A DNA stretch of 64,000 nucleotides from Candidatus Geothrix odensensis (GCA_016714685.1 JADKCH010000002.1:186001-250000); one strand, 5' to 3'. Positions 1 to 15,846 are shown, numbered from the stretch's first letter. Translations and numbers: made by a program. The notes: generated by a model from the letters alone, not told the origin.

Positions 1-2
1 CA

Positions 3-56
3 GGAGCGGAGGCCCAGCGCCGCGCGAAGCGCGAGGGCCCGCAGGTCTTGCGCTGA
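3..56 (+). CDS. possible C-terminal tail of an upstream gene (partial)
   Basis: An open frame entering from the left edge ends at a TGA at 54-56 and would encode a short basic, Arg/Ala-rich tail. Nothing identifies the protein and the piece is too short to test coding bias. The next gene starts 55 bases later. It is listed only because the region otherwise has no explanation. Confidence 0.25.
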   Translation, partial: GAEAQRRAKREGPQVLR

Positions 57-111
57 GGGCAAGCGTTTGCCTCATGATTTGAGGTAAGCTGGGCTCGTTC
101 CCTGGATTGCC

Positions 112-2259
112 ATGCGACCCCGTCTCCTGCTCGCCCTGCTCCTGGCCCTGCCCCTCCTCGGGGTGGGTGCCCCGGCCAGACCCCGGCTGAAGCCCCTCAA
201 GACCAGCACCCCGCCGGTCCTGGACGGCCGCCTGGACGATGCCGTCTGGGCCCAGGGCGCCTCCGTCACGGACTTCGAGACCTTCATCCCGGAGTTCGGC
301 AAGAAGCAGGCGGAAAAAACCACGGCCCACATGGCCTACGACGAGCAGAACCTCTACTTCGCCTTTCGCTGCCTCGACCGCCCGGACCAGATCAAGGCCG
401 CCCTGTCGCGCCGCGACGACATCGGCTCCAGCGACTTCGTCTGCATCAACCTCGACACCTTCAACGACCAGCAGTCCCTCTACGCTTTCTATGTCACGCC
501 GCTGGGCGTCCAGGGCGACAGCCGCTTCGCCAGCAACAAGGAGGACTTCAGCGTCGACATGGTCTGGGACAGCGCGGCGCGGATCGATGCCGAAGGCTGG
601 TCCGTGGAGCTCCGCATCCCCCTCAAGAGCATCCGCTACCTGCACCGGCCCCGGGTGGAGATGGCGGTGTTCTTCGAGCGCACCATCCACCGGCGCCAGG
701 AGCACGGCTCCTTCCCGGCCCTGGATCCCGGGCGCGGCTACGCCTTCCTGCCCCAGATGGCGGTCCTCGAGTACGAGGGCCTGGCCCGGCCCGGGATCCT
801 GGAGCTGCTCCCAGCCTTCACCCTCTCCCGGCAGGCCACGCGGGAGGAGGGTGTCATGGTCCGCCACCCCGATGACCGCCAGTGGAGTCTCACGGGGAAG
901 TACGGCCTGACCCCCAGCCTTATCCTCGATGCCACCGTGAACCCCGACTTCTCCCAGGTGGAGGCCGATGCCGGGCAGGTGGATGCCAACCTCCGCTCGA
1001 ACCTCTTCTTCGCCGAGAAGCGCCCCTTCTTCCTAGAGGGCAGCGAGGCCTTCAACATCGCCGCCTCCCAGACCGGCTCCATGCTGGCCGTCTTCCACTC
1101 GCGCACCATCGTGGACCCCCAGTGGGGCGCCAAGCTCTCGGGCAAGCTGGGTCGGGACGACACCATCGCCGCCCTGGCCGCCACGGACACCGCCGATCCC
1201 CGGTCCCCCGATCCAGCGAATCCGCGCTTCGGCGTGCTGCGCTACCGCCGCACCACCCAGGAGGACGGCTACCTCGGCGCCTTCTACGCGGATCGCGGGG
1301 CCGGCCCCCGCACCAACCGCGTCCTCGGCCCCGACGGCCAAGTTCGCCTCACGCCCGGCTCCCTCCTGGGCTTCCACGCCTTCGGTTCCACCACCGGGGA
1401 CGCGAGCACCGCCGGAACCCGGCGGGGTCGGGCCCTGGGCCTGGAGTATCTCTACGACACCAGCCGCCTGGGGGTGACTGCCGCCGTCCATGATGTCACC
1501 AGCGGCTTCATCGCCGATGCCGGTTTCCTCACCCGCACGGGCCTCACGTCCACGAGCCTGAAGGTGACGCCCAAGATCTACCCCGCCTCCAGCTGGGTGC
1601 GACGCCTCGACCCCTTCGCCGGCTACGCCACCCTCCGCGACCACCCCAGCAACCTCCACGAGGCGGACGCGACCCTGGGCCTCACCGCCATCTTCCAGGG
1701 CAACAGCGCCGCCACGCTCCAGTGGGACGACGCCACCGAGGTGTTCCTGGGCCAGCGCTTCCAGGCCGACGGCCTGCGCCTCTCGGGCCGTAGCCAGGTC
1801 CATCGGGTCCTCGCCCTCTCGGGCAGCTACTGGCGGGGCAAGGGCATCCGCTACACCGCCGAGCCCTTCCAGGGCCAAGGCTCCCAGACCTCGCTCTCCG
1901 CCGTGTACCAGCCCGGCGAATCCCTCAACCTGACGATCAACTGGACCCACGCGGACTTCTACCGGGACACCGCGGAGGAGAAGATCTACTCGTACCCCAT
2001 CAGCCGGGCCAAGCTCACCTACCAGTTCAGCCACGCCTTCTTCCTGCGGGCAATCGCCGAGTACCACGGCTACCGCCGCCAGCTGGTCACGGACTTCCTG
2101 GCCTCGTACACCTACATCCCCGGCACCGTCCTCTACCTGGGCTACGGCGCCCTGGCCAAGCGCCAGGAGTGGGAGAACGGCATGTACCGGCCCTCCGACC
2201 ACTTCCTCGACATGCAGCGGGGCCTCTTCTTCAAGGCCTCGTACCTGTGGCGGTTGTAG
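112..2259 (+). CDS. DUF5916 outer-membrane protein with N-terminal CBM9-like domain
   Basis: The 715-residue product begins with an Arg-containing signal peptide ending near residue 22. A CBM9-like beta-sandwich (about residues 30-210) follows, with the typical opening LDGRLDDAVW. The rest fits the DUF5916 family, which is thought to form an outer-membrane beta-barrel: it has the family hallmark NPDFSQVEAD and FFLEGSEAFN around residues 280-310 and alternating aromatic strands to the C terminus. The family is common in Acidobacteria and Bacteroidetes; its biochemical role is not established, though carbohydrate binding or an envelope role is often suggested. The gene converges on uvrA with only four bases between the stop codons. 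Confidence 0.85.
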   Translation: MRPRLLLALLLALPLLGVGAPARPRLKPLKTSTPPVLDGRLDDAVWAQGASVTDFETFIPEFGKKQAEKTTAHMAYDEQNLYFAFRCLDRPDQIKAALSRRDDIGSSDFVCINLDTFNDQQSLYAFYVTPLGVQGDSRFASNKEDFSVDMVWDSAARIDAEGWSVELRIPLKSIRYLHRPRVEMAVFFERTIHRRQEHGSFPALDPGRGYAFLPQMAVLEYEGLARPGILELLPAFTLSRQATREEGVMVRHPDDRQWSLTGKYGLTPSLILDATVNPDFSQVEADAGQVDANLRSNLFFAEKRPFFLEGSEAFNIAASQTGSMLAVFHSRTIVDPQWGAKLSGKLGRDDTIAALAATDTADPRSPDPANPRFGVLRYRRTTQEDGYLGAFYADRGAGPRTNRVLGPDGQVRLTPGSLLGFHAFGSTTGDASTAGTRRGRALGLEYLYDTSRLGVTAAVHDVTSGFIADAGFLTRTGLTSTSLKVTPKIYPASSWVRRLDPFAGYATLRDHPSNLHEADATLGLTAIFQGNSAATLQWDDATEVFLGQRFQADGLRLSGRSQVHRVLALSGSYWRGKGIRYTAEPFQGQGSQTSLSAVYQPGESLNLTINWTHADFYRDTAEEKIYSYPISRAKLTYQFSHAFFLRAIAEYHGYRRQLVTDFLASYTYIPGTVLYLGYGALAKRQEWENGMYRPSDHFLDMQRGLFFKASYLWRL

Positions 2260-2263
2260 CCCG

Positions 2264-5095
<2,832 letters not shown>

Positions 5096-5262
5096 CGGTC
5101 GGTTCTCTCCGTCTCTCCGCGCGACATCAAGTCGCGGACACCCACTTACTCGCTCCGGTCGTTCGCGGAGACGGAGCCTCGGTTGTGCTTGCGCAGCCCG
5201 TCCTGGGCTGCGCCCTCCGGGCGGGCCTTCGGCCCCGCAGGACTCCGCCTCCTGCTTCGTCC

Positions 5263-5294
5263 TCGCGCGCGCCTTTGATATGAATGTGTTCCAT
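5263..5294 (-). repeat. direct repeat, upstream copy of the uvrA 5' end
   Basis: This copy would begin the same peptide (MEHIHIKGARE), but reading on from it diverges and hits a stop after about 50 codons, so it does not extend uvrA. The 199-bp period is not a multiple of three. It looks like the scar of a small insertion or a local tandem duplication just inside the uvrA leader. The segment between the copies (5096-5262) is GC-rich and contains no gene I can support. Confidence 0.75.
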
Positions 5295-5351
5295 AGGTGC
5301 TCCAGCTTACGCCAATTTTTCGCTTTTTCGAAATACGCTTAGAATCATCTG

Positions 5352-6256
5352 ATGCACCCAGCCGAACTGGCGATCCTGCTTCATCGCGCCCTCGAGGTCC
5401 GGCTGGCGCGCCTTCAGGAGCTGCTGGACGCTCCGGACTGGGCCGAGGACGAGGAGCAGCTGCACCAGGTCCGCGTCTCGGCCCGCCGGCTCGGGGCCGT
5501 GCTGGACCTGGTGGACGCCGAGGTCTATCCGGGCCACAAGGGCCAGCGTCGGGCCCTCAAGGGGCTGGTGGACACCCTGGGCCTGCCCCGCGAGCTCGAC
5601 GTCCATGCCGGGCACCTGCGGGAGCACCACCTCCAGGCCGCCACGCCCACCCAGGCCGCCGTGATCGAGCACCTGCTGGAGCAGGTGGACCGGGGCCGAG
5701 CCAAGGCCCGCCGGGCCATGCAGAAGGAACTCGACCGCCTGCGCCTGCCGGACCTGCACCGCCTGCTGGAAGTGCCCGCCCTGCCGAACCCCTTCCAGTC
5801 CACCTCCCTGCAAGAGGCCGCCTGGACCTGCCTGGAGGCCCGCGCCGAGGCGGCCCTGGGCGGGCTGACAGGCCTCTGCGAGCACGAGGATCCGACCGCC
5901 CTCCACAAGACGCGCGTGCGCATCAAGAAGCTCCGCTACGCCGTCGAGGCCCTGGAGGCGGCCTTCGCCGAGCCACCCCAGGCCGTGCTCAAGGATCTGC
6001 GCTCGCTGCAGACTGTGTTGGGCGATCACCATGACCTGGCCGCCCTGGAGGCCCTGCTCTGGGACGCCGAAGGCCAGCTGCGCCTCCGTGGCCGGAGGGC
6101 CCTGGGCGCCGGGGTGCTCGACTTGTTGGGTGGGGTGGCCGAAGCCCGGCGCGCCACCTTCGACCGCTTCGTCGAGCTGGCCCGGGCCCTGGGGCCCGCG
6201 GCCTTCGCCCGCGCGGTGCGGCCGGCCCTGGGCCTGCCCCCGATGGGGCTTCTCCC

Positions 6257-6260
<4 letters not shown>
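5352..6260 (+). CDS. CHAD domain-containing protein
   Basis: The 302-residue protein is an alpha-helical CHAD (conserved histidine alpha-helical) domain. Typical motifs are present: LHQVRVSARRL near residue 36 and LHKTRVRIKKLRY near residue 185, both carrying the His and basic residues that bind polyphosphate in characterised members. Polyphosphate binding is inferred from the family, not shown here. A TAGAAT -10-like hexamer at 5340-5345 lies seven bases before the ATG, so the mRNA may be leaderless. The stop overlaps the start of the following histidine kinase gene (ATGA at 6257-6260), implying translational coupling. Confidence 0.85.
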
Positions 6261-8109
<1,849 letters not shown>

Positions 8110-8113
<4 letters not shown>

Positions 8114-8901
8114 ATCTCCACCACTTCCACATCCCCCAGGGCTTCCTCCAGGAACCGGCTGCCCACTTCCTTCAGGCGGCTGCTGGCGTCGGTGAGCTGG
8201 ACGCGCAGGGTGCCGCGGGCGCTGGTGGTGCGGTAGCCGAGGCTGCCCTGCAGGAGGCGGTCCACGGCCTTGGCGGTGACGCGGCCGCTGTCGATCCAGC
8301 GGGTGCCCGGGCGGCAGCGCTCCAGGCTGGGCAGCAGGGTGGGGTAGTGGGTGCAGCCCAGCACCACGGTCTTCACCTCGAAGGGCAGCTGGTTCAGGTA
8401 GCGGCGGCAGATGCTGTCGGTGACGGGGTCGTCGAACCAGCCCTCCTCAGCCAGGGGCACCAGCAGGGGGCAGGCCACGCTGTGGATGACCTTGGCGGGA
8501 TCGCGGCGGCGGATGGCCGTGTCGTAGGCGGCGCTGCCGATGGTGGCCAGGGTGCCGATGATGCCCACGGGGCCTGGGTGCTCGGCGGCGGCCTCGGCGC
8601 CGGGCTCGATGACGCCGATGACCGGGCAGGGGCTCACGGCCTGCAGGGCCGGCAGCCCGTGGGCGCTGGCGGTGTTGCAGGCGATGACGATGAGCTTGGG
8701 CTCGGCGCGCTGCAGGAGCTCGCCCATCTGCAGGGTGTAGCGCTCGATGGTGCGGTGGCTCTTGCTGCCGTAGGGCAGGCGCGCCGTGTCGCCCAGGTAG
8801 AGCAGGTCCTCCTGGGGCAGCAGCTGGCGCAGCGCGTGCAGCACCGTGAGCCCGCCGATGCCCGAGTCGAAGATGCCGATGGGACGATCCGCTCGGCTCA
8901 T
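8110..8901 (-). CDS. murI: glutamate racemase
   Basis: MurI interconverts L- and D-glutamate to supply D-Glu for peptidoglycan. The 263-residue length is typical. The N-terminal motif IGIFDSGIGG is present, along with the two catalytic-cysteine motifs ACNTASAHG and GCTHYPTLL. The ATG at 8901-8899 overlaps the prmA stop (ATGA), so the upstream in-frame Met at 8934 was not used. The C-terminal end abuts the poly-G tract but appears complete, with a TAG stop at 8112-8110. Confidence 0.95.
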
Positions 8902-9767
8902 GCGGGAACCCGCTTGGCCAAGATGGCGATCCACTCGCCCTCCTGCCGTACCTGCTCGGGCTTGAAGCCGTGGGCCACGAGGCTCAGCAGGGCCTCGTCG
9001 GTGCGCTCGGCCAGGATGCCGCTGGCGATGAGCCAGCCGCCGGGTGCGGCCACCTGGGCCATGCGGGGCAGCAGCTCCTGGATGGTGATCAGCAGGATGT
9101 TGGCCAGCAGGCCCGCGAAGGGGCCGTCGGCCTGGGGGTGGTCCAGGGTGCCCACGAAGCTCTCGTAGGGCTTGGCCCCCTGCAGCAGGTGGGCGTTGAG
9201 CTCGATGAGCTCCGCCATGGCCGGCCCGCAGTCGGGGTCGATGTCGAAGGCCGTGAGATGCCGCCCACCCAGCAGGTGGGCCGCCAGGGAGAGGATGCCC
9301 GTGCCCGCGCCGATGTCGAGGATGGGGCCCCGCAGGCGGTCCGCCCGGGCCAGCTCCTCCAGCAGTTCCATGCAGAGCCGGGTGGTCTCATGGCCGCCGG
9401 TGCCGAAGGCCAGGCCGGGATTCACCACCAGGTCCAGGCGGCCGGCGGGGCCCGGGGTCTCGTCCCAGAGCGGCCGCACGTGGAAGCGGGTGCCCACCTC
9501 GAAGGCGCCGAAGCCCTCGCGGCTCTTGGCCAGCCAGTCCTCGTCGCCGAAGGTCTCGGCCTCCACCAGGCGCACCCCGGGGAAGGCCCTCAGGCCCGCC
9601 TCGGCCGGGGGGGTCTGGTCCGGGGGGAAGTAGGCGTAGCAGGCCCGGGGGGGATCGGCCTCCCGGTAGAAGGCCGAGGAGCCCTCCCCCTCCAGCCAGG
9701 CGCAGAGCGCCTCCTCCTGGGGATCCGGAACCTCCAGCTTCCACCGCAGATGCGTCATGTTTGCCAT
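8898..9767 (-). CDS. prmA: ribosomal protein L11 methyltransferase
   Basis: PrmA is a SAM-dependent methyltransferase that methylates L11. The SAM-binding motif ILDIGAGTGILSLA is at about residue 155, and the conserved GTGGHETT stretch lies just before it. The start is the ATG at 9767, with an alternative ATG nine bases downstream; neither has a strong ribosome binding site. The gene precedes murI with a four-base overlap, so the two are probably one transcript. Confidence 0.93.
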   Translation of the reverse strand: MANMTHLRWKLEVPDPQEEALCAWLEGEGSSAFYREADPPRACYAYFPPDQTPPAEAGLRAFPGVRLVEAETFGDEDWLAKSREGFGAFEVGTRFHVRPLWDETPGPAGRLDLVVNPGLAFGTGGHETTRLCMELLEELARADRLRGPILDIGAGTGILSLAAHLLGGRHLTAFDIDPDCGPAMAELIELNAHLLQGAKPYESFVGTLDHPQADGPFAGLLANILLITIQELLPRMAQVAAPGGWLIASGILAERTDEALLSLVAHGFKPEQVRQEGEWIAILAKRVPA

Positions 9768-9929
9768 GCCTAAAAGATAGCACCCGGCCCCGGGGAACCA
9801 TTGGTTCCCGAACTGCACTCAAAGGGTGCGGCCGGTCAGTGGGCCGTGGTGAGTGAGTGAGTCGGTTGTGGGGGGAAACGGCAAGGGGGGACACGCGTCC
9901 CCCCTTGTTCGTCTCATGCCCAGGAGGGC

Positions 9930-11366
<1,437 letters not shown>

Positions 11367-11669
11367 GGGCTCCTTGATTGCAACCAGCCTAGGGGCAGGG
11401 AACTAGGGGTCAAGTCAAAAAAATGACTGAGAAAAAGATCGTCTGGAAAAGCTGGAACACAGAGGGCCAGGGAAGACACAGACAACTGGCCCAGGCAGAT
11501 CCCAAAGCGAGGCCTGCCGGATGGTTCGCAGGCGGGGTCTTCTCTGTGACCTCCGTGGGATTCCCGTGTCCTCTGTTCTCCGCTTTCCTTCTCCCGGGAA
11601 GCCCGCCTGGATCGGCCCCACCAGGCTTGCCCTGCGGCGTACGATGAGAGAAGCACTCCGGAGGTCGCC
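11367..11669. other. intergenic region between divergent genes
   Basis: About 300 bases separate the leftward sigma-54 activator from the rightward thioredoxin-like gene. The left third is AT-richer than its surroundings and is the likely promoter zone for both. The middle holds degenerate stretches rich in ACAGAG/CTCTGT words but no clear long palindrome. A good ribosome binding site (GGAGG) precedes the ATG at 11670. I see no gene here. Confidence 0.6.
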
Positions 11670-12218
11670 ATGACACTCATGGAATCCACCATGGTACCCC
11701 TGGGCACGGCCTGTCCCGACTTCACCCTGCCCGGCGTGGACGGCCGCCTCTGGTCGCTGCGCGATTTCCACTGCCCGGCCCTGCTGGTGGTGGTCATGTG
11801 CAACCACTGCCCCTATGTGCAGGCCATCGACGACCGCCTCGACGCCCTGGCCCGGGCCTATGCCGGGCGCTGCGCCGTGGTGGGCATCAACGCCAACGAT
11901 GCGGTGACCCATCCCGATGACAGCTTCGCGGCCATGCAGGCCCGGGCGCAGGCCAAGGGCTACGCCTTCCCCTACCTCTGGGACGAGGAGCAGACCGTGG
12001 CGCGCGCTCTCAACGCCGCCTGCACGCCGGACTTCTTCCTCTACGACTCCCACCGCCGCCTGCAGTACCGGGGCCGCCTGGACGACAACTGGAAGGACGC
12101 CAGCCGCGTCACCCGCCAGGAGCTGCAGGAGGCCATCGAGGGCGTCCTGGCCGGCCGGGAACCGCTCGAGGTCCAGCAGCCCAGCATGGGCTGCAGCATC
12201 AAGTGGAGGTCCCGATGA
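11670..12218 (+). CDS. thioredoxin-fold (AhpC/TSA-like) protein, CNHC active site
   Basis: This 182-residue cytoplasmic protein has a peroxiredoxin-like thioredoxin fold. It opens with GTACPDFTLPGVDG and carries a CNHCPYV redox motif near residue 46 and the later CTPDFFLYD stretch common in this subfamily. It has no signal peptide. It belongs to a family often annotated as thioredoxin or redoxin domain protein of unknown partner. The stop overlaps the start of a paralogue (ATGA at 12215-12218). The GGAGG site five bases before the ATG supports the start. Confidence 0.85.
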   Translation: MTLMESTMVPLGTACPDFTLPGVDGRLWSLRDFHCPALLVVVMCNHCPYVQAIDDRLDALARAYAGRCAVVGINANDAVTHPDDSFAAMQARAQAKGYAFPYLWDEEQTVARALNAACTPDFFLYDSHRRLQYRGRLDDNWKDASRVTRQELQEAIEGVLAGREPLEVQQPSMGCSIKWRSR

Positions 12219-12799
12219 GTCGCCTCGCCGCGTCGTTCTTCCTCGCCACCGCCCTGGTGGCCCAGGCCCCGAGTCTGAAGCCGGGCCTGAAGCTGGGCGA
12301 CGCCTGCCCGCCCTTCAGCCTGCCGGGCACCGATGGGAAGGCCCACGGGCCCGCCTCGCCCCTGCCGCTCATGGTGGTGTTCCTCAGCACCGAGTGCCCC
12401 TACGTGCTGGCCACCCAGGCCCGCATCAACGCCTACGCGAAGCAGTACGCGGGCAAGGTCACCGTGCTCGCCATCAACGCCAACGACGTGGACACCCACG
12501 CGAAGGAATCCCTGGCGGACATGCAGGCCCAGGCCAAGGCGCAGGGCTTCGTCTTCCCCTACCTGAAGGACGCGCCCCAGGTCACCACGCGCGCCTTCGG
12601 CGCCGTCTGCACGCCGGACTTCTTCCTCTTCGACCGCGGGCGGAAGCTCGTCTACCGCGGCCGCCTGGACGACAGCTGGCGCGACGCCGCCCAGGTGAAG
12701 GTGCGCGACCTCGACGCGGCCACCGAGGCCCTGCTGGCCGGGCGGCCGGTCGCCGCGGAGCAGCCGCCCAGCCGCGGCTGCAGCATCAAGTGGAAATGA
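12215..12799 (+). CDS. exported thioredoxin-fold paralogue lacking the first active-site Cys
   Basis: The 194-residue protein is a close paralogue of the preceding gene but begins with a signal peptide (MSRLAASFFLATALVAQA). The CxxC of its partner is reduced to STECPYV, with one cysteine, while the CTPDFFLFD stretch and the C-terminal GCSIKWK ending are kept. The two genes therefore look like a tandem duplication split between cytoplasm and envelope. With one Cys it may act like a 1-Cys peroxiredoxin or simply bind a partner. The start was chosen from the ATGA overlap. Confidence 0.85.
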   Translation: MSRLAASFFLATALVAQAPSLKPGLKLGDACPPFSLPGTDGKAHGPASPLPLMVVFLSTECPYVLATQARINAYAKQYAGKVTVLAINANDVDTHAKESLADMQAQAKAQGFVFPYLKDAPQVTTRAFGAVCTPDFFLFDRGRKLVYRGRLDDSWRDAAQVKVRDLDAATEALLAGRPVAAEQPPSRGCSIKWK

Positions 12800-12862
12800 G
12801 GCCACGCCCGCACGGACCGTCCACAGGCTGAGGGTATGATCGGAGGTTCTGCCGGAGCCCCG

Positions 12863-13495
12863 ATGCGCCTTGCCCTCCTTCCCGTCTGCCTCGCGGCGCT
12901 GCCCCTCAGCGCCCAGTGGGACCTGCGTCTGGAGCTGCCCCGTCCCAGCGGCCAGAGCCTGCCGCAGACCCTCCTCAGCGGCTCGGGCCAGCTGGTCTCC
13001 GGCGACCTGGACTCGGGCCGCGGCTTCATCGCCTCGGCGAACCGGCGCCTCTTTCAGCTGGGCCCCCTGCTCAAGCTGGAGGGCGGCGTGGAGGTCTCCC
13101 AGTTCACGGCCGATGGCAGCCTCAGCCAGGGCGCCACCACCCAGGCCACGAAGCTCAAGCAGCAGGGCCTCGGAGTGAGCCTCAATGCCCAGCTCTGGGT
13201 GCCCTTCGTGGGGATCGCCGGCGAATTCGGCCTCATCCAGCGCCTGCAGCACTACCGCTACGACACGGCCGGCGCCTCGTCCACCAAGGACCTCAGCCGC
13301 ACCTGGCTGCGGGTGGGCGCCCGCTGGCGCATCCCCTCCGTGGTGGTGCACCCCTACCTGGCGGCCAGCTACCAGCAGCCCGTCACCAAGGACCGCCCCG
13401 TGAAGCTCAGCAGTTCCTCGGACCTGGCGGCCTACTTCTCGGCCCAGGGCAGCGGGCAGGAGTTCGAACGCCTGTGGACCTTCGGCGTGGGGTGA
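12863..13495 (+). CDS. exported protein of unknown function, beta-barrel-like
   Basis: A signal peptide (MRLALLPVCLAALPLSA) is followed by about 195 residues with alternating polar and hydrophobic strands, many Tyr/Trp/Leu and Arg-Gly turns, consistent with a small outer-membrane barrel. I do not recognise the family. The start at 12863 was preferred over an in-frame ATG nine codons upstream because it places the signal peptide at the N terminus. It lies seven bases before the phosphatase gene and is probably co-transcribed with it. Confidence 0.7.
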   Translation: MRLALLPVCLAALPLSAQWDLRLELPRPSGQSLPQTLLSGSGQLVSGDLDSGRGFIASANRRLFQLGPLLKLEGGVEVSQFTADGSLSQGATTQATKLKQQGLGVSLNAQLWVPFVGIAGEFGLIQRLQHYRYDTAGASSTKDLSRTWLRVGARWRIPSVVVHPYLAASYQQPVTKDRPVKLSSSSDLAAYFSAQGSGQEFERLWTFGVG

Positions 13496-13502
13496 CCTTC
13501 TG

Positions 13503-15137
13503 ATGCTCCGCACCGCGCTGGTCGCCCTCGCCCTCCTGCCCATCCTGGTCGCCGCGCCTCCCGCCAAGAAGCGCCCCAGGCTGGTGGTCGTCATCTCCGT
13601 GGACCAGCTCTCGGCGGAGCTGATGCAGACCTTCGGCCCCGAGCTCCGGGGCGGCCTCGCCCGCCTGCGCCGGGAGGGCGTCTTCTTCACGGAGGCCTAC
13701 CACGACCACGGCTTCACCGAGACCGGCCCCGGCCACTCCGTGCTGCTCTCGGGCCGCTTCCCCGCCCACACCGGCATCATCGAGAACCGCTGGCTCGACC
13801 GCGCCACGGGCAAGCTCGCTTACTGCGTGGACGATCCCGCCGCCAAGGCGCTGCACGCGCCGAACCAGCCCAGCTCCTCCAACGCGCGCTTCCTCGGCGA
13901 CGCCCTGGGTGACTGGCTGCAGGCCCAGGTGCCGGGCAGCCGCGTCTTCGCCGTCAGCGGCAAGGACCGCGCCGCCATCCTCATGGCCGGGCGCAGGCCC
14001 ACCGCCGTCTACTGGTTCACGGGCGCCGCCGGGTTCACCAGCTCCACCGCGTACGGGGAGCGCCTGCCGGACTGGCTGCTGCGCTACGACCGCGACCTGG
14101 CCGAGCGCCTCGCCACGGACAGTTGGCTGTGGACCAAGGATCCCGGCACTCCGGAGGGCCGGGTGGGCTCCTGGACCTTCGGCACGCAGATCCTCCGCAA
14201 CGGCGCCCTGCCCCGCCTCATCCAGGGCGCGGGCATGCCCCTGGACAAGGGCTTCGAGGGCCGCTTCCGCAGGTCCCCCTTCCTGGATGCCGTCACCCTG
14301 GAGGCCGCCGAGGCGCTGCTGGACAGCGAGCGGGTGGGCCGGGGCCCGGCCACGGACCTGCTGGCCCTCAGCTTCTCCGCCACGGACTACATCGGCCACA
14401 GCTACGGCCTGCTCGGCACCGAGATGCGCGACCAGATCCACCGCCTCGACCGCGTGCTGGGCCGCCTCCTCGACCGCCTGCAGCGCCGGCACCCCGGCGC
14501 CTGGGTGGTCCTCTCCTCCGACCACGGCGGCCTGGACCTGCCGGAGGTCCTGGGCGAGCAGGGCTTCCCCTTCCGGCGCATCCTCCCCGAACCCTTCATG
14601 GCCGCCCTGCAGGCCGAGCTGAGGGCCGCCTTCAAGGTGGAGCGCGACCTGCTCACCCCCGCGCCGGAGCCCAACACCATCTACCTGAACGACGCGACCA
14701 TCAAGGCCCTGGGACTCGACCGCCGCGAGGTCCTGAAGCGCGCCCAGGCCTGGCTGAAGGCCCGCCCCGAAGTGGCCGACGCCTTCACTGCCGAAGAGCT
14801 TCTGGCCACGGATCCCGCCGCCACGGGCAGCCCCCGGGACAGCAGCCTCCGCGTGCTGCTGCGGCGCAGCTTCCACCCCGAGCGCAGCGGCGACATCCTG
14901 GTGGCCGTGAAGCCCTTCGTGGCCTTCGGGACGCCGCCCACGGACTACCCCACGGGCCACGGCACGCCCAACGCCTATGACCGCCGGGTGCCCCTCATCT
15001 TCTGGGGTCCCTGGAAGGGCGGAGTGCGCAAAACACCCGTGCGCACCGTGGACCTGGCCCCCACCCTGGCCCGGGAGCTGGGCCTGAAGCCCGGCACCGT
15101 GGACGGGAAGGTGCTGGACCTGGGCTCCCGGAACTAA
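13503..15137 (+). CDS. PafA-like alkaline phosphatase family protein
   Basis: This exported 544-residue phosphatase belongs to the alkaline phosphatase/NPP superfamily. A signal peptide covers about 20 residues. The metal ligand motif VISVDQ, the nucleophile region TETGPGHS (Thr nucleophile), the Asn in IIENRW, a Lys-x-Arg pair in SGKDRAAI and the metal-binding SSDHGG and GHGTPNAYD motifs are present. The Thr/Asn/Lys/Arg set matches PafA-type phosphate monoesterases rather than the Ser-type PhoA. It likely releases phosphate from organic esters in the periplasm. No Pho regulator or Pho box was noted nearby. Confidence 0.88.
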   Translation: MLRTALVALALLPILVAAPPAKKRPRLVVVISVDQLSAELMQTFGPELRGGLARLRREGVFFTEAYHDHGFTETGPGHSVLLSGRFPAHTGIIENRWLDRATGKLAYCVDDPAAKALHAPNQPSSSNARFLGDALGDWLQAQVPGSRVFAVSGKDRAAILMAGRRPTAVYWFTGAAGFTSSTAYGERLPDWLLRYDRDLAERLATDSWLWTKDPGTPEGRVGSWTFGTQILRNGALPRLIQGAGMPLDKGFEGRFRRSPFLDAVTLEAAEALLDSERVGRGPATDLLALSFSATDYIGHSYGLLGTEMRDQIHRLDRVLGRLLDRLQRRHPGAWVVLSSDHGGLDLPEVLGEQGFPFRRILPEPFMAALQAELRAAFKVERDLLTPAPEPNTIYLNDATIKALGLDRREVLKRAQAWLKARPEVADAFTAEELLATDPAATGSPRDSSLRVLLRRSFHPERSGDILVAVKPFVAFGTPPTDYPTGHGTPNAYDRRVPLIFWGPWKGGVRKTPVRTVDLAPTLARELGLKPGTVDGKVLDLGSRN

Positions 15138-15141
15138 GGCC

Positions 15142-15846
15142 ATGGCCCTCCCCCGCGACGCCGCCATCGTCATCCTCACCGGCGCGGGCATCTCGGCCGA
15201 AAGTGGCCTGCGCACCTTCCGGGATGCGGATGGCCTCTGGGAGAACCACCGCGTCGAGGAGGTGGCCACGCCCGAGGCCTTCCACCGCGATCCGGCCCTG
15301 GTGCACCGCTTCTACAACGAGCGGCGGCAAAGCCTCGCCACGGTGCAGCCCAACGCCGCGCACCTCGCCCTGGCGCGGCTGGAGCGCGCCTGGGCCGGGC
15401 CCTTCCTCCTGGTCACCCAGAATGTGGATGACCTGCACGACCGCGCCGGCTCCAGGCAGCTCCTGCACATGCACGGCGAGCTGGTGAGAGGCCGCTGCCT
15501 CGGCTGCGGCGCCATCCACCCGTGGCCTGGGGACATGGATCAGGCCAGCCGCTGCCCCACCTGCCAGACAGGCCGGATGCGCCCCCACATCGTCTGGTTC
15601 GGCGAGCTGCCCCTGGACCTGGATCGCATCTACGACGCCGTGGAGCGCTGTGATCTCTTCGTGGCCATCGGCACCAGCGGCCACGTGTATCCCGCCGCGG
15701 GCCTCGTGCAGGCCGCGGCTCCCGGGGCCCGCACCGTCGAGCTCAACCTCCAGCCCAGCCGCGTGGCCAGCGCCTTCCAGGAGGCCCGCACCGGCCGCGC
15801 CACGGACCTGGTGCCCGCCTTCGTGGAGGAGCTGCTGGGCGGGTAG
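15142..15846 (+). CDS. cobB: NAD-dependent protein deacylase, sirtuin class III
   Basis: The 234-residue protein carries all sirtuin motifs: TGAGISAESG for NAD binding, TQNVDDLHDRAG, and the catalytic His in LHMHGEL. Four zinc cysteines sit in two CxxC pairs (CLGC and CPTC). FYNERR supplies the Tyr-x-x-Arg pair typical of class III enzymes that remove succinyl or malonyl groups. It probably regulates metabolic enzymes by lysine deacylation. The start is four bases after the phosphatase stop. Confidence 0.92.
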   Translation: MALPRDAAIVILTGAGISAESGLRTFRDADGLWENHRVEEVATPEAFHRDPALVHRFYNERRQSLATVQPNAAHLALARLERAWAGPFLLVTQNVDDLHDRAGSRQLLHMHGELVRGRCLGCGAIHPWPGDMDQASRCPTCQTGRMRPHIVWFGELPLDLDRIYDAVERCDLFVAIGTSGHVYPAAGLVQAAAPGARTVELNLQPSRVASAFQEARTGRATDLVPAFVEELLGG

